Part shown: positions 16,613-25,527 of the stretch, in pieces
How the letters are laid out: every line of letters starts with the position of its first letter
Position numbering within the stretch: position 1 is the stretch's first letter
Assembly: GCF_026262625.1 (NCBI RefSeq)
Contig: NZ_SHNN01000001.1
Location: 992,001 to 1,056,000 of the forward strand
Direction of reading: 5' to 3'
Length of the DNA: 64,000 bases
Source of the DNA: Candidatus Litorirhabdus singularis
GTDB lineage: Bacteria > Pseudomonadota > Gammaproteobacteria > Pseudomonadales > Halieaceae
Program-made: the position numbers and the translations under genes
Notes under the pieces: generated by a model
Databases searched by the model: none
The model's input: only the letters and a program-made list of their open reading frames with translations
Told to the model about the DNA's origin: nothing

Positions 16613-17425
16613 ATGGCCGATCATGGCTATAGTCTGATTCTGGAGCATCCGGCTGATGGCGTGGCGCTGCTGCGCTTCGCCGATGCTGGCCGTGCGAACC
16701 AACTGTGCTGGGCTGCTGTGGATGAAATGGCGGACCTGCTGGCTCAGTGTCTTGAGAGCGGGGTCCGGGTGGTAGTTCTGGCGTCCGATCTTGAGGGGCA
16801 TTGGCTGGAGCATGCCTGGCTCACAGATCTGGACCATGGGCTGGGCGGTGAACCGACAACCAGTAGCGGTAGCGGTTGGTATCGGGTGATGCGTGAGTTG
16901 TCTCAGGCGCCATTGGTTTCAATTGCGGCGATTAGTGGCGATACCTGCGGCGGCGGCTGTGAGATTGGTTGGGCCTGTGACCTGCGTATAGCGGAAACTC
17001 AGGCACGCTTTGCGCAACCGGAAATAAGGTTGGGCATTCCACCGGGCGTGGGTGGTGTGAGCCGGCTGAGTTCGTTGGTAGGACGTAGCCTGGCATCAGA
17101 GATGGTGCTTGGTGGGCGCTGGACCAGCGCGCAGCGGTTGTTTGAGGCGGGCGCGCTGAATCGACTGGTTGATCGCGGTGCTGCTTTGCCGGCCGCTATT
17201 GAATGGGCTTCAGAGTTGGCTCAGCTGCCTGCGGCGGCGCTTGCTGCCTGCAAACAGGGCCTGGCAGCGGCACCTGAGCTGCCGCTGAGCGAAGCGCTGA
17301 CCAATGAGCAGAGCATCTTCCAGCTCACCGCCAGTGACACCCAGAGTCGCGCGCAAATACAGGCCCAGCAACGATTCTATGATGCGGGTGGTACCACAGC
17401 AGAGTGCTTTGACGACTCCAACTGA
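16613..17425 (+). CDS. Enoyl-CoA hydratase/isomerase family protein
   Basis: 270 aa. Crotonase fold: VVLASDLEGHWLEHAWL in the N-terminal half, the oxyanion-hole segment SIAAISGDTCGGGCEIGW, CDLRIAETQARFAQPEIRLGIPPGVGGVSRL with a glutamate at the usual catalytic position of the second block, and a helical C-terminus. Crotonases hydrate enoyl-CoAs, isomerise double bonds, or cleave rings, so the exact reaction is open. Last gene of the 10957-17425 operon (start two bases after the preceding stop). The CoA-linked neighbours (acyl-CoA synthetase, thiolase-like/DUF35) support a beta-oxidation-like role. Confidence 0.87.
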   Translation: MADHGYSLILEHPADGVALLRFADAGRANQLCWAAVDEMADLLAQCLESGVRVVVLASDLEGHWLEHAWLTDLDHGLGGEPTTSSGSGWYRVMRELSQAPLVSIAAISGDTCGGGCEIGWACDLRIAETQARFAQPEIRLGIPPGVGGVSRLSSLVGRSLASEMVLGGRWTSAQRLFEAGALNRLVDRGAALPAAIEWASELAQLPAAALAACKQGLAAAPELPLSEALTNEQSIFQLTASDTQSRAQIQAQQRFYDAGGTTAECFDDSN

Positions 17426-17511
17426 GCCATTTTTGGAACACAGGTTACACTTTTACAGATTGCCCGCTTAGGAAGCTCAAGCGGCCGTTCAATTATGCTA
17501 GCCTAGGCCTT

Positions 17512-19776
17512 ATGCGCTGCGGTAATGCCCTGCTTAACTGCCTGCTTCTACAGGTTTTTTTCTGCTCCTTTGTCTGGGCGGAGATAGCTGTGGACGGTGT
17601 TCTGGACGAGCCTGAATGGCAATCCGCGCAGTCCTACTCCAATTTCGTCACCACCGAACCGCTTACCAGCGAGCCGGCCAAGTACCATACAGAGGCACTG
17701 GTCTACACCAATGCCGAGGGCATTTACGTGGGTTTTCGTAATGCTCAGCCGGCCGAAGCGAAGCGCGTACAGCGTCGCTTTGCCCGCGATGCGTTCATTC
17801 TCGCTGACCGCAATATTGTTGGTATTGATTTTGATGGCTCGGGTTTATCCGGCTACGACTTCACTGTTGGCGCCGCGAATACCCGTCAAGATGGCATTTA
17901 CAATAACGAAAAGAACTACTCGGGTGACTGGGACGGCAACTGGACTTCGCAAACCAGCCAGGACGAGGAATACTGGTATGTAGAGATGTACATCCCCTGG
18001 ACCGTGGCGCCCATGACCAATCCTGAAGGCGCACAGAAACAGATGAAGTTTTATTTCGGGCGCTATGTGTTCGACGAGTCATTGCGCTTTGCCTGGCCCA
18101 ATGCCAGCGCCGCGCGGCCGACGTTTCTATCGGACTGGGCGCCGGTCAGTGTCGATCACGTAGCTACCTCTACCCTGGACTTGTTTCCTTACGTTTCAGC
18201 GGAGCAGGACCTGGAGGAAAACGATGGTGAGGTGCGGGCCGGTGTTGATGTGGTCTGGCGTCCTAATACCGCCACCCAATTTACCGGCACCATCAATCCG
18301 GATTTTGGCCAGGTAGAGGCCGACGATCTGGTGCTGAATTTTTCTGCACTTGAAGTATTTTTCGCGGAGCGGCGTCCGTTCTTTACCGAAAACCAGGCGC
18401 TATTTCGCTCTGAGGTGCCTAATGGTGATCGGCTAGTGCACACACGCCGCATTGGAGCCGCTAGCGACGCCGGCGACGAGCCGGTGACCGATATTGATCT
18501 GGGCGCCAAGCTTTCCCACTTTGGCGAACGCCTTGATCTGGGTTTTTTCGCAGTCACAGAAGATGATACCGCCGCAAGCGAGGGGCGCGATTACCTGTCC
18601 ACACGTATCCAGGCGCGTCTGGGCGATGCAGTGGTGGGACACAGTCTCACCTATGCAGATCGTTCTACGTTGTCGCGAAAGGCGCTGGTCAACTCCTTAG
18701 ATCTGGACTGGCAGTCCGCCGGCGAGCACCGGGTGCGCGGCCAGCTCTTTTATAGTGACGTTGAGCAGGAGGCGAATGAGGTCAATGAAAACACTGCGTT
18801 CAATCAGTCCGATGGCGGTGGTTGGGGTCAGTGGAGCTATGCCCCAAACGATGAGTGGCGCAGTAATCTGACCGGCTACTACTACGGTGATGAATTCGAG
18901 ATGAACGACCTCGGCTTTCTCACACGCAACGACTGGATGCGCGTTGCTGCCGATGTTCGTCACGATGTGAATAGTTACGCGCCCAGCTCAAATCAACTGT
19001 CAGGTTGGTATTCCGCCAAGTTGTCGTATGAGGAAAACAACGCTGGCGACACACTGATGCAGGGGCTGGATTTACAACGGCAGTGGGTGCTGCGCAGCAC
19101 CCGCGAGTTTAGCCTGCAGGTGCATCTGGAGACCTCGGCCTATGATGACCTGATTACCCGTGGCAACGGTTTGTTAAAGCGTGACGCGCAGCAGTCTTTT
19201 AGCTTCAGCTACCTGAATCCGCGGGGTAATGATTTTACCTTCCAGCTGCAATATGTTGCGGAGACCAAAGGCACGGACAAATTTTCCCACGAGTTTATAA
19301 TCAGCCCGCAGTATTATCTGGCTGATACCGTCACGGTGGGTGGTCGTGTGTCGTATACCTGGTTTGAAGAATGGCTGCTGTGGGATTTTGATAGCGAACA
19401 GCTCGCCACTTACGAGTCAGAGGTGCTTGATATTGACCTGCGTCTGGATTGGTTTCCCACCAGTCGGCAAGAAGTGCGTGTCAAATTGCAGTGGCTGGGG
19501 GTGGAGTCGGATGCTCTGCAGGGCTATGGGCTGGATGACAATGGTCGGCTCGACCCTTCCAGTCGCCCGGTAGCAGACTTCAAACTCAGCGATGTCGCGT
19601 TGCAGGTGCGCTACCGCTATGAGATTGCGCCGTTGTCAGAAGTTTTTCTGGTGTATAACCGGGGTGGATTCTGGGATGAGAATGATGCGGGTGTAAGTCC
19701 CTGGGGCTTGGCGGAAAACGCCTGGAACAATGTGACACAGCAAACCATAACCGCCAAGATTCGCTATCGTTTTTGA
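17512..19776 (+). CDS. DUF5916-type outer-membrane protein with CBM9-like N-terminal domain
   Basis: 754 aa. A signal peptide (LLLQVFFCSFVWAE, about residues 9-24) is followed by a CBM9-like beta-sandwich beginning IAVDGVLDEPEWQ and running to about residue 220, then a long stretch of amphipathic strands (GTINPDFGQVEADDLVLN, FFAERRPFFTENQALF) ending in AKIRYRF, a barrel-type terminus. This domain order matches the DUF5916 family of bacterial outer-membrane proteins of unknown function. It follows the catabolic operon by 86 bp but is not clearly part of it. The ATG at 17512 has no strong Shine-Dalgarno sequence. I cannot say what it binds; CBM9-like domains in this family need not bind sugars. 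Confidence 0.82.
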   Translation: MRCGNALLNCLLLQVFFCSFVWAEIAVDGVLDEPEWQSAQSYSNFVTTEPLTSEPAKYHTEALVYTNAEGIYVGFRNAQPAEAKRVQRRFARDAFILADRNIVGIDFDGSGLSGYDFTVGAANTRQDGIYNNEKNYSGDWDGNWTSQTSQDEEYWYVEMYIPWTVAPMTNPEGAQKQMKFYFGRYVFDESLRFAWPNASAARPTFLSDWAPVSVDHVATSTLDLFPYVSAEQDLEENDGEVRAGVDVVWRPNTATQFTGTINPDFGQVEADDLVLNFSALEVFFAERRPFFTENQALFRSEVPNGDRLVHTRRIGAASDAGDEPVTDIDLGAKLSHFGERLDLGFFAVTEDDTAASEGRDYLSTRIQARLGDAVVGHSLTYADRSTLSRKALVNSLDLDWQSAGEHRVRGQLFYSDVEQEANEVNENTAFNQSDGGGWGQWSYAPNDEWRSNLTGYYYGDEFEMNDLGFLTRNDWMRVAADVRHDVNSYAPSSNQLSGWYSAKLSYEENNAGDTLMQGLDLQRQWVLRSTREFSLQVHLETSAYDDLITRGNGLLKRDAQQSFSFSYLNPRGNDFTFQLQYVAETKGTDKFSHEFIISPQYYLADTVTVGGRVSYTWFEEWLLWDFDSEQLATYESEVLDIDLRLDWFPTSRQEVRVKLQWLGVESDALQGYGLDDNGRLDPSSRPVADFKLSDVALQVRYRYEIAPLSEVFLVYNRGGFWDENDAGVSPWGLAENAWNNVTQQTITAKIRYRF

Positions 19777-19786
19777 GCGTGGGAGG

Positions 19787-19808
19787 CCCTGACCGAAACT
19801 GGTCAGGG
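19787..19808. terminator. Hairpin between convergent genes
   Basis: CCCTGACC, loop of six, GGTCAGGG: a perfect 8-bp stem in the 75-bp gap between the DUF5916 gene and the binding-protein gene that face each other. No clear T-run on either side, so it may be a weak or Rho-assisted terminator. Confidence 0.5.
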
Positions 19809-19851
19809 TGGTGTTGATAGCGCAGATCAGGCGATCCGCGCGAGGGTCTGG

Positions 19852-20667
19852 CTAGGGCAGAGCAGCAATCCAGCTCTTGTCTTCAAACCACTTTTTACGC
19901 AGCTTGGCGAGTACACCCATCTTGCCGTAAGTATCCAGATAGTTATCTACCAGGTTAGCAAACTGAGCGTCCTTCTTGGACACTGCTATGCCGAAGGGCT
20001 CAATAGACAGCGGTGACTTCAGTGTAGCGAGACCAGCATTGGGGTAGCGCAGTACTGACAGGACACAGATCGGCATATCAGCGACCAGTCCATCAATTTC
20101 ACCATCAATCACCATTTGTATCGCAGCGTCGTAGTCTTTGACCGCCACCAGAGTGGCTTCAGGTGCCGCAGACTGGATAAACGTCTCGCTGGTAGAGCCA
20201 GCCAGCGCAGCCAGTTTGAGCTCTGAGCGGTTGAAATCGTCAGCGCTGGCAGCTTGGGCCAGAACCGAAGATTTAGTCAGGATAGACTTGCCGGACATCA
20301 TATACGGGCCAACAAACGTGTGATTGCGGGTCCGCTCAGGCGTAATCGCCATGCCAGACATGACCATATCGACCTTGTCTGCGTCCAGCGCGCCCAGCAA
20401 TTCACCGAAGGGCATGGTGACGATCTCCAGACGTGCACCCATGGCACCAGCCAGTGCTCGTGCAAGGTCAACATCATAGCCAATCGGCTGGCCTGAGCGG
20501 CTGTTGGTGTTCATAGGAGGTTGGTTGCCGGACATGCCGACTTTGAGGACTTTAAAATCTATAACGCGGTCGAGAACTGGCGAGTCTGAAGCGGCGAAGC
20601 CGGCCGGAGCGACCATAGACAGGACCAGCAGCCCCAGCAGGGAAGCCTTTTTAAAAAGTTTGAACAT
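19852..20667 (-). CDS. Periplasmic substrate-binding protein, amino-acid (SBP_bac_3) type, orphan
   Basis: 271 aa. Signal peptide FKKASLLGLLVLSMVAPAGFAA, then the type 2 periplasmic binding fold: LKVGMSGNQPPMNTNSRSG, QPIGYDVDLARALAGAMG, DKVDMVMSGMAITPERT, and the second lobe with LAALAGSTSETFIQ and DGEIDGLVADMPICV. Family members bind polar amino acids or small organic acids for ABC transporters. No permease or ATPase gene is nearby. It is divergent from the TAXI receptor/Cache-protein pair at 20771-23319, separated by 103 bp, so it might deliver a ligand signal to those membrane proteins instead of a transporter; this is inference from position. Confidence 0.87.
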   Translation of the reverse strand: MFKLFKKASLLGLLVLSMVAPAGFAASDSPVLDRVIDFKVLKVGMSGNQPPMNTNSRSGQPIGYDVDLARALAGAMGARLEIVTMPFGELLGALDADKVDMVMSGMAITPERTRNHTFVGPYMMSGKSILTKSSVLAQAASADDFNRSELKLAALAGSTSETFIQSAAPEATLVAVKDYDAAIQMVIDGEIDGLVADMPICVLSVLRYPNAGLATLKSPLSIEPFGIAVSKKDAQFANLVDNYLDTYGKMGVLAKLRKKWFEDKSWIAALP

Positions 20668-20770
20668 GGGAATTCCTGTATCGTATTGTTTTTAACGGTT
20701 ATCGGAATGATAACGGGAAACAGAGTGTAGCTTCCTGCCCGCATAAGTCAAAGTGCAAATACTATAGGGA

Positions 20771-22147
20771 GTGCTGTTCTCTATCGGTGCATCAACTCTT
20801 ATACTGCGTCTTCGTTTTATCCCTTTGATGGTAGTTCACGTGTTGGCTGGAAAATTACGACCGATTCTGGTGTTATTGATCTGGCTGCTCAGCCTGGGAG
20901 CGTCAGCACTTTGGTTGACCAGCGCCAGGCAGGCCGTTCTGGTAGTTGGCGGTGGTCCTGCCGATAGTGAAAGCTACGCACTCACTACGGTCATTGCCGA
21001 CACGCTGAATACCAGCCAGAAGCGCTTTACTGTGCAAGTTTTTGATACCGGCGGCTCCGCAGAGAACCTGCGTTTACTGCAGTCGGGACAACTGGACCTG
21101 GCCGAAATTCAGGCGGACAGCATTGTGCCTGAAGGCATCGTAGGCGTCGCCAAGCTATACCCCGATGCCTATCACCTGATTGTGCAGCAGAGTTCGTCTA
21201 TCCAAAACTTTGCCGACCTGGTCGGTCGCCGGGTGGCGATTCCTCCGGCCAGTAGCGGGCAGAACGCGTCGTTCTGGTTTATGGCGGAACATTTTGGTCT
21301 TAGTGCGGATCAATTTCTGGCTCTGCCGATGTCGGAACCGGCGGCCAATTTCGCCATGGTCCACGGCCAAGTGGATGCGGTATTTCGGGTCCGCTCACCG
21401 GGTAACAAGGTGATCCGCAAGCTTATCGGCGACCATCCGATGCGGCTGGTGTCTATTGACCAATCCGAGGCGCTGGCGCTGCGGCAGCCGGCATTGCAAC
21501 CGGGGGTCATTCCTCGCGGTTCATACCGTGGTTCGCCCGCACTGCCCGCGGCCGATATGCCAACAGCGGTGCTGGACCGCTTGTTAGTGACCCGCAGCGA
21601 TATGGATCCGGATGTGATCTACCGCTTTACCAAGGGCATGTTTGATCAGCGTTCGGACCTGCGAGAGAGCAGCCAATTGGCTGGCTTTCTAGGCCCAATT
21701 TCCGGCGGTGAAAACAGCGTATTGCCGGTGCACGCCGGGGCTTTGCGCTACTACGACCGCGAAAAGCCCAGCTTTATGCAGTCTAACGTGCGCCTGGTAT
21801 CGGCGTTGCTGTATACCGTGGCAATTTTGGTGACCAGCCTGTTTGCCCTGAGAGCACATTGGAATCGTATGCGGCGCATTCAAATGGGGGGCTTCAATGC
21901 CCGCTTGATGGAGATAGCTCATGCAGCGCGCCATGAGGAAGGTTATGCGGCCTTGGTCGAAGGCAAGCATAAGCTGGTGGATATTCTTTCTGAGGTGGTG
22001 GCAGACCTGGATCGCGAACGTGTGAGCCAGGAAGAATTTGAGCACTTTTCCTTTGCCTGGCAGGCGGTTGATGCGTTAGTGCGAGACCGGCTGATGTTGA
22101 TGGGCCCGATGCCGCATGCGGAACTGCACGCAGGAGTAGTGCGATGA
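20771..22147 (+). CDS. Membrane-anchored TAXI-family solute receptor with cytoplasmic tail
   Basis: 458 aa from the GTG at 20771; an ATG at 20828 (MVVHVLAGKL) is an alternative. N-terminal transmembrane helix (ILVLLIWLLSLGASALWL), then a TAXI-type periplasmic binding domain (VVGGGPADSESYALTTVIAD, TGGSAENLRLLQSGQLDLAE, VGRRVAIPPASSGQNA), a second transmembrane helix (SALLYTVAILVTSLFAL, about 341-357) and a charged cytoplasmic tail of about 95 residues. TAXI receptors normally serve TRAP transporters as free periplasmic proteins; no TRAP permease gene is here. The tail predicts helix but no known output domain. Its stop overlaps the next gene by four bases. A sensory rather than transport role is likely. 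Confidence 0.82.
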   Translation: MLFSIGASTLILRLRFIPLMVVHVLAGKLRPILVLLIWLLSLGASALWLTSARQAVLVVGGGPADSESYALTTVIADTLNTSQKRFTVQVFDTGGSAENLRLLQSGQLDLAEIQADSIVPEGIVGVAKLYPDAYHLIVQQSSSIQNFADLVGRRVAIPPASSGQNASFWFMAEHFGLSADQFLALPMSEPAANFAMVHGQVDAVFRVRSPGNKVIRKLIGDHPMRLVSIDQSEALALRQPALQPGVIPRGSYRGSPALPAADMPTAVLDRLLVTRSDMDPDVIYRFTKGMFDQRSDLRESSQLAGFLGPISGGENSVLPVHAGALRYYDREKPSFMQSNVRLVSALLYTVAILVTSLFALRAHWNRMRRIQMGGFNARLMEIAHAARHEEGYAALVEGKHKLVDILSEVVADLDRERVSQEEFEHFSFAWQAVDALVRDRLMLMGPMPHAELHAGVVR

Positions 22148-23319
22148 GCTTAACGGGCTCGACATGGAAGTGGCTGCTGGCTTTGTTTACCGTCGTTTTT
22201 ATAGGCGTGGGTATGGCCTGGAACAAGCATCACATCGATTCGCAGGTGGCACGTGTTGCAGATCGATTGCTGCTGCTGTCGAATTTGCGACGACAGGCGT
22301 TGGAATCTTATTTTGCTACGGCGGAGGCAGAGCTACAGTTCTGGAGTCTCAGCGAGCAGTTGATTGGTTGGCAGCGAGAACTCAGTGCGGACTGGCTAAC
22401 GTATTCACGGTTGGTGGGTGACCCACAGTCGACTCTGCAGGAATTGTATATCTACGGCAATCCTTACCCCTGGGGCCAGCTGCATCAGTTAAACAATGCC
22501 TTTGATGGCTCGCGTTACAGTGCTCTGCATGCGCAGCTGCACCCGCTGGCCAAGTTGTTTGTGTTGGAGCGGGGTTACTATGATCTGTTTTTGGTGGGCG
22601 CCGAAGGCGATGTTGTCTATTCAGTCGTTAAAGAAAAGGATTTCGCCACCAACCTGATTACCGGCGAGTGGAAGGCGTCCGGTTTGGCGGAAGCATATCG
22701 ACGCGCTATCGACTACGCGGCTGATGATCGCGTGGTGATCAGTGATATGCAGCCGTATGCACCCAGTAAGGGTGAACCGGCGATATTCATGGCGAAGGCG
22801 ATGCTCGGTCTGCGTGGTCAGGTTCTGGGGGTGCTGATTCTGCAACTGTCCACCGATAAGATCACCCAGATCATGAATTTTAGCGCCGGAATGGGGGCCA
22901 CGGGAGAAACCTACCTGGTGGGTCAGGACTTATTGATGCGCTCCAATTCACGCTTCTCGAAGGAATCCAGCATATTACGCACCGCGGTGAATACCGACAC
23001 CGTGCAGCTGGCGTTGGCGGGGCAACAGGGAGTGGATTTCGCCCTTGATTATCGTGGTGTTGAAGTACTGTCTGCCTATACCAGCACTGCTATCGACCAG
23101 TTTCAATGGGCAGTGATGGCAGAAATCGACCGTGAGGAGATCCTGCAGATGGCTGCCGACGAACGGCCAGCGATAGGCGCGATTATGCTGTTTCTGTATG
23201 GGCTGTCGCTGTGGTCGGTCTGGTACGGGCGCGGGAGCGGGCTCCCGGACGGAGGCACACAGCTTGTCGATCTTGATTTTGAGGGTGGTGGTGGCGCCGG
23301 ATCAGACCTTAACGGTTGA
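22144..23319 (+). CDS. Cache-domain-like membrane protein without output domain
   Basis: 391 aa. N-terminal transmembrane helix (WLLALFTVVFIGVGMAW, about 10-26), a large extracytoplasmic region of about 310 residues with features of a double Cache sensor (RGYYDLFLVGAEGDVVYSV, VLGVLILQLSTDKITQIM, GATGETYLVGQDLLMRSNS), and a second helix (AIGAIMLFLYGLSLWSVWY, about 340-358) with only some 30 residues after it, ending in a glycine-rich tail. Proteins with this sensor usually carry a kinase, cyclase or chemotaxis domain after the second helix; none is present. The ATG overlaps the TAXI gene stop (ATGA), so the pair is coupled. The output may be through the tail of the TAXI protein or a partner encoded elsewhere. 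Confidence 0.78.
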   Translation: MSLTGSTWKWLLALFTVVFIGVGMAWNKHHIDSQVARVADRLLLLSNLRRQALESYFATAEAELQFWSLSEQLIGWQRELSADWLTYSRLVGDPQSTLQELYIYGNPYPWGQLHQLNNAFDGSRYSALHAQLHPLAKLFVLERGYYDLFLVGAEGDVVYSVVKEKDFATNLITGEWKASGLAEAYRRAIDYAADDRVVISDMQPYAPSKGEPAIFMAKAMLGLRGQVLGVLILQLSTDKITQIMNFSAGMGATGETYLVGQDLLMRSNSRFSKESSILRTAVNTDTVQLALAGQQGVDFALDYRGVEVLSAYTSTAIDQFQWAVMAEIDREEILQMAADERPAIGAIMLFLYGLSLWSVWYGRGSGLPDGGTQLVDLDFEGGGGAGSDLNG

Positions 23320-23336
23320 CCCGGCGCAGCAGGCGT

Positions 23337-24512
23337 CTAGGCGCCGAGCTTAGCGATTTCCTCGCCCAGTGCCGCTAGAAAGCCAGCACCGACAGCGCCG
23401 TCAATGACCCGGTGATCACACGACAGTGTCGCATTAATCATTGTCGCAACGGCGGGGACGCCGTCTTTAACCGCAACGCGGGCTTCGCCCTTACCTAGAG
23501 CGAGAATTGCGCCCATCGGTGGGTTAATAATCGCGTTGAAGGTAGAGACGCCGAACATGCCCAGATTAGAGACAGTGAAGCTGCCATTGGATATGTCAGC
23601 TTTTTCCAGTTTTCCGCCGCGCGCCTTTTCTGCCAGTACCGCTGTCGCCGCAGAAATTTCCTGAGCGGACAGAGTGTCGGCATTGTAGACCGTAGCCGGA
23701 AACAGGCCGTCGTCAGTCGCAATAGCGACAGCGACATTGGCGTGCTTGAACTGGTGGATATTGTCGCCGACCAGGTTGACGTTAACGCGGGGCTCGGCCA
23801 TTAAGGCTTGGGCCACGCAGTAGACCAGCAGGTCATTAACCGAAACTTTGTCGCCGGCTTCCTTGAGTTTTTGGCGATGGGCCATAAGACCGTCCAGCTC
23901 ATACTCAATGGTCAGGTAAAAGTGCGGAATATCCTGTTTTGCCTGAGTCAGCCGCTTACCGATGGTCTTGCGAATCGGCGATAACGGAATAATCTCATAG
24001 TCATCACTGACATCATCAGGTGCGCCGGCAGAGGCTGCCAGTTCAACATCTTCTTTGGTGATTCTGCCGTTGCGACCGGTGCCGGTGACACTATCGAGGT
24101 CGACATTGAGTTCAGCGGCCAAGCGGCGTACTACCGGATTGACCTTTTTTGCGGCTTCACTCATGGGTGCTGAGGCACCCGCTGCAGCTGGTTTTGCAGC
24201 CGCTGGCGCGTCTGCTGCAGGACCGGCAAAGTCAGCAATAAAAGCGTCGATGGCCGCGTCGTCTACGTCGGCGGCGGCAATGATGCCGAGCAGGCTGCCC
24301 ACGGGCATGGTTTCACCTTCTTCCACCAGACGTCGACGCAGCACGCCGTCTACGGGTGCGTCCCAGACATTGACGATCTTGTCCGATTCCATCTCGAACA
24401 CATCCTCGCCCTTACGCACCGCATCGCCGACGGACTTATTCCAGGTGGAAATAGTCCCTTCTACCATTTCTATGCCCCACTTGGGCACGGCGATGGCGTA
24501 GATCTCACTCAT
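23337..24512 (-). CDS. Dihydrolipoyllysine acyltransferase (E2) of a 2-oxoacid/acetoin dehydrogenase complex
   Basis: 391 aa. N-terminal lipoyl domain with the lipoylated lysine K45 in EMESDKIVNV, an Ala/Pro-rich linker (about 95-115), a peripheral E3/E1-binding domain (NPVVRRLAAELNVDLDSVTGTG), and the catalytic acyltransferase domain with DHRVIDGA near the end (H367). Third gene of a minus-strand set E1alpha-E1beta-E2; its ATG overlaps the E1beta stop by four bases. It transfers the acyl group made by E1 to CoA. No E3 (dihydrolipoamide dehydrogenase) gene is in the window, so E3 must be shared with another complex. The layout resembles acetoin dehydrogenase systems. Confidence 0.92.
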   Translation of the reverse strand: MSEIYAIAVPKWGIEMVEGTISTWNKSVGDAVRKGEDVFEMESDKIVNVWDAPVDGVLRRRLVEEGETMPVGSLLGIIAAADVDDAAIDAFIADFAGPAADAPAAAKPAAAGASAPMSEAAKKVNPVVRRLAAELNVDLDSVTGTGRNGRITKEDVELAASAGAPDDVSDDYEIIPLSPIRKTIGKRLTQAKQDIPHFYLTIEYELDGLMAHRQKLKEAGDKVSVNDLLVYCVAQALMAEPRVNVNLVGDNIHQFKHANVAVAIATDDGLFPATVYNADTLSAQEISAATAVLAEKARGGKLEKADISNGSFTVSNLGMFGVSTFNAIINPPMGAILALGKGEARVAVKDGVPAVATMINATLSCDHRVIDGAVGAGFLAALGEEIAKLGA

Positions 24513-25516
24513 GCGGTGACCTCCTTGATGGCAGCGACAATTCTTTCTACCGAGGGAATGTAGGCTGCTTCAAGCTCGGGTGAGAAAGGCGTTGGGCTGT
24601 GCGGGGCAGAAACCTGTACCACTGGAGCTTTCAGGGAATGGAACGCCTTGCTGGCGGCCAGTGCTGCGATATCAGTGGTCAAACCACAGCGCGGTGGCGC
24701 TTCGTCAACGACTACCAAGCGGCCGGTAGCCTCGATGCTTTCCAGAATAGTTTTGGTATCCAGTGGTGAGGTAGTGCGCGGGTCAATCAGGTCGCAGGTA
24801 ATACCGCTCTCTTCCAGGCTATCGATTGCCTCTGCGGCTTTGCCCACCATCTGGCCGAAGGCCACGACTGTCACATCATCGCCTTCACGCACCATGGCTG
24901 CCTCACCAAACGGAATTTTGTACATCTCGTCGGGTACTTCGCAAGCTACTTGATACAGTGCTTTGGGCTCGAAAAACAGCACCGGATCGTTGTCGGCAAT
25001 GGCTTGCAGCATCAGGCCCTTGGCATCGTAGGCATTAGATGGCACAACCACCTTGAGGCCGGGGAACGAGGTCATTACCTGGTACATGGCCTGAGAGTGT
25101 TGACCCGCGGCGGAAAAACCACCGCCGGCGGCGAATCGAATCACTGCAGGACACTCACTCTTACCGCCAAACATGTAGCGGAACTTGCCCATCTGGTTGA
25201 CGATCTGGTCCATACACACGCCGATAAAGTCGGCGAACATGATCTCGGCAACCGGACGCATACCCATCAGAGCAGCACCGGCGGCAGCGCCAACGATAGC
25301 GGATTCTGAAATAGGGGTATCGATACAGCGCAGGGGGCCAAATTTCTCATAGAGACCGCCGGTTATACCGAATACACCGCCGGTAACGCCGACTTTACCG
25401 CTGGGTGCGCCGTTGCAACCGGCGACATCTTCGCCGATAACAAACACTGAATCATCTTCGGCCATGGCCTGGTGCAGCGCCTCATTGATGGCGTCTCGCA
25501 TAGTTTTTTGTGACAT
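24509..25516 (-). CDS. 2-oxoacid/acetoin dehydrogenase E1 beta subunit
   Basis: 335 aa. Transketolase-type pyrimidine-binding domain (MRDAINEALHQAMAEDDSVFVIGEDVA, DTPISESAIVGAAAGAAL, GVCMDQIVNQ) and C-terminal transketolase domain (VTVVAFGQMVGKA, DLIDPRTTSPLDTKTIL, VDEAPP). It forms the alpha2beta2 E1 heterotetramer with the upstream gene, decarboxylating a 2-oxoacid or cleaving an acyloin with thiamine diphosphate. An 11-bp gap separates it from E1alpha, and it overlaps E2 by four bases. Confidence 0.93.
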   Translation of the reverse strand: MSQKTMRDAINEALHQAMAEDDSVFVIGEDVAGCNGAPSGKVGVTGGVFGITGGLYEKFGPLRCIDTPISESAIVGAAAGAALMGMRPVAEIMFADFIGVCMDQIVNQMGKFRYMFGGKSECPAVIRFAAGGGFSAAGQHSQAMYQVMTSFPGLKVVVPSNAYDAKGLMLQAIADNDPVLFFEPKALYQVACEVPDEMYKIPFGEAAMVREGDDVTVVAFGQMVGKAAEAIDSLEESGITCDLIDPRTTSPLDTKTILESIEATGRLVVVDEAPPRCGLTTDIAALAASKAFHSLKAPVVQVSAPHSPTPFSPELEAAYIPSVERIVAAIKEVTA

Positions 25517-25527
25517 GGTAATAACTC

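Noticed and set aside
19852-20667. Part of an ABC amino-acid importer
   Set aside because: No permease or ATPase gene is adjacent on either side; kept as an orphan binding protein.
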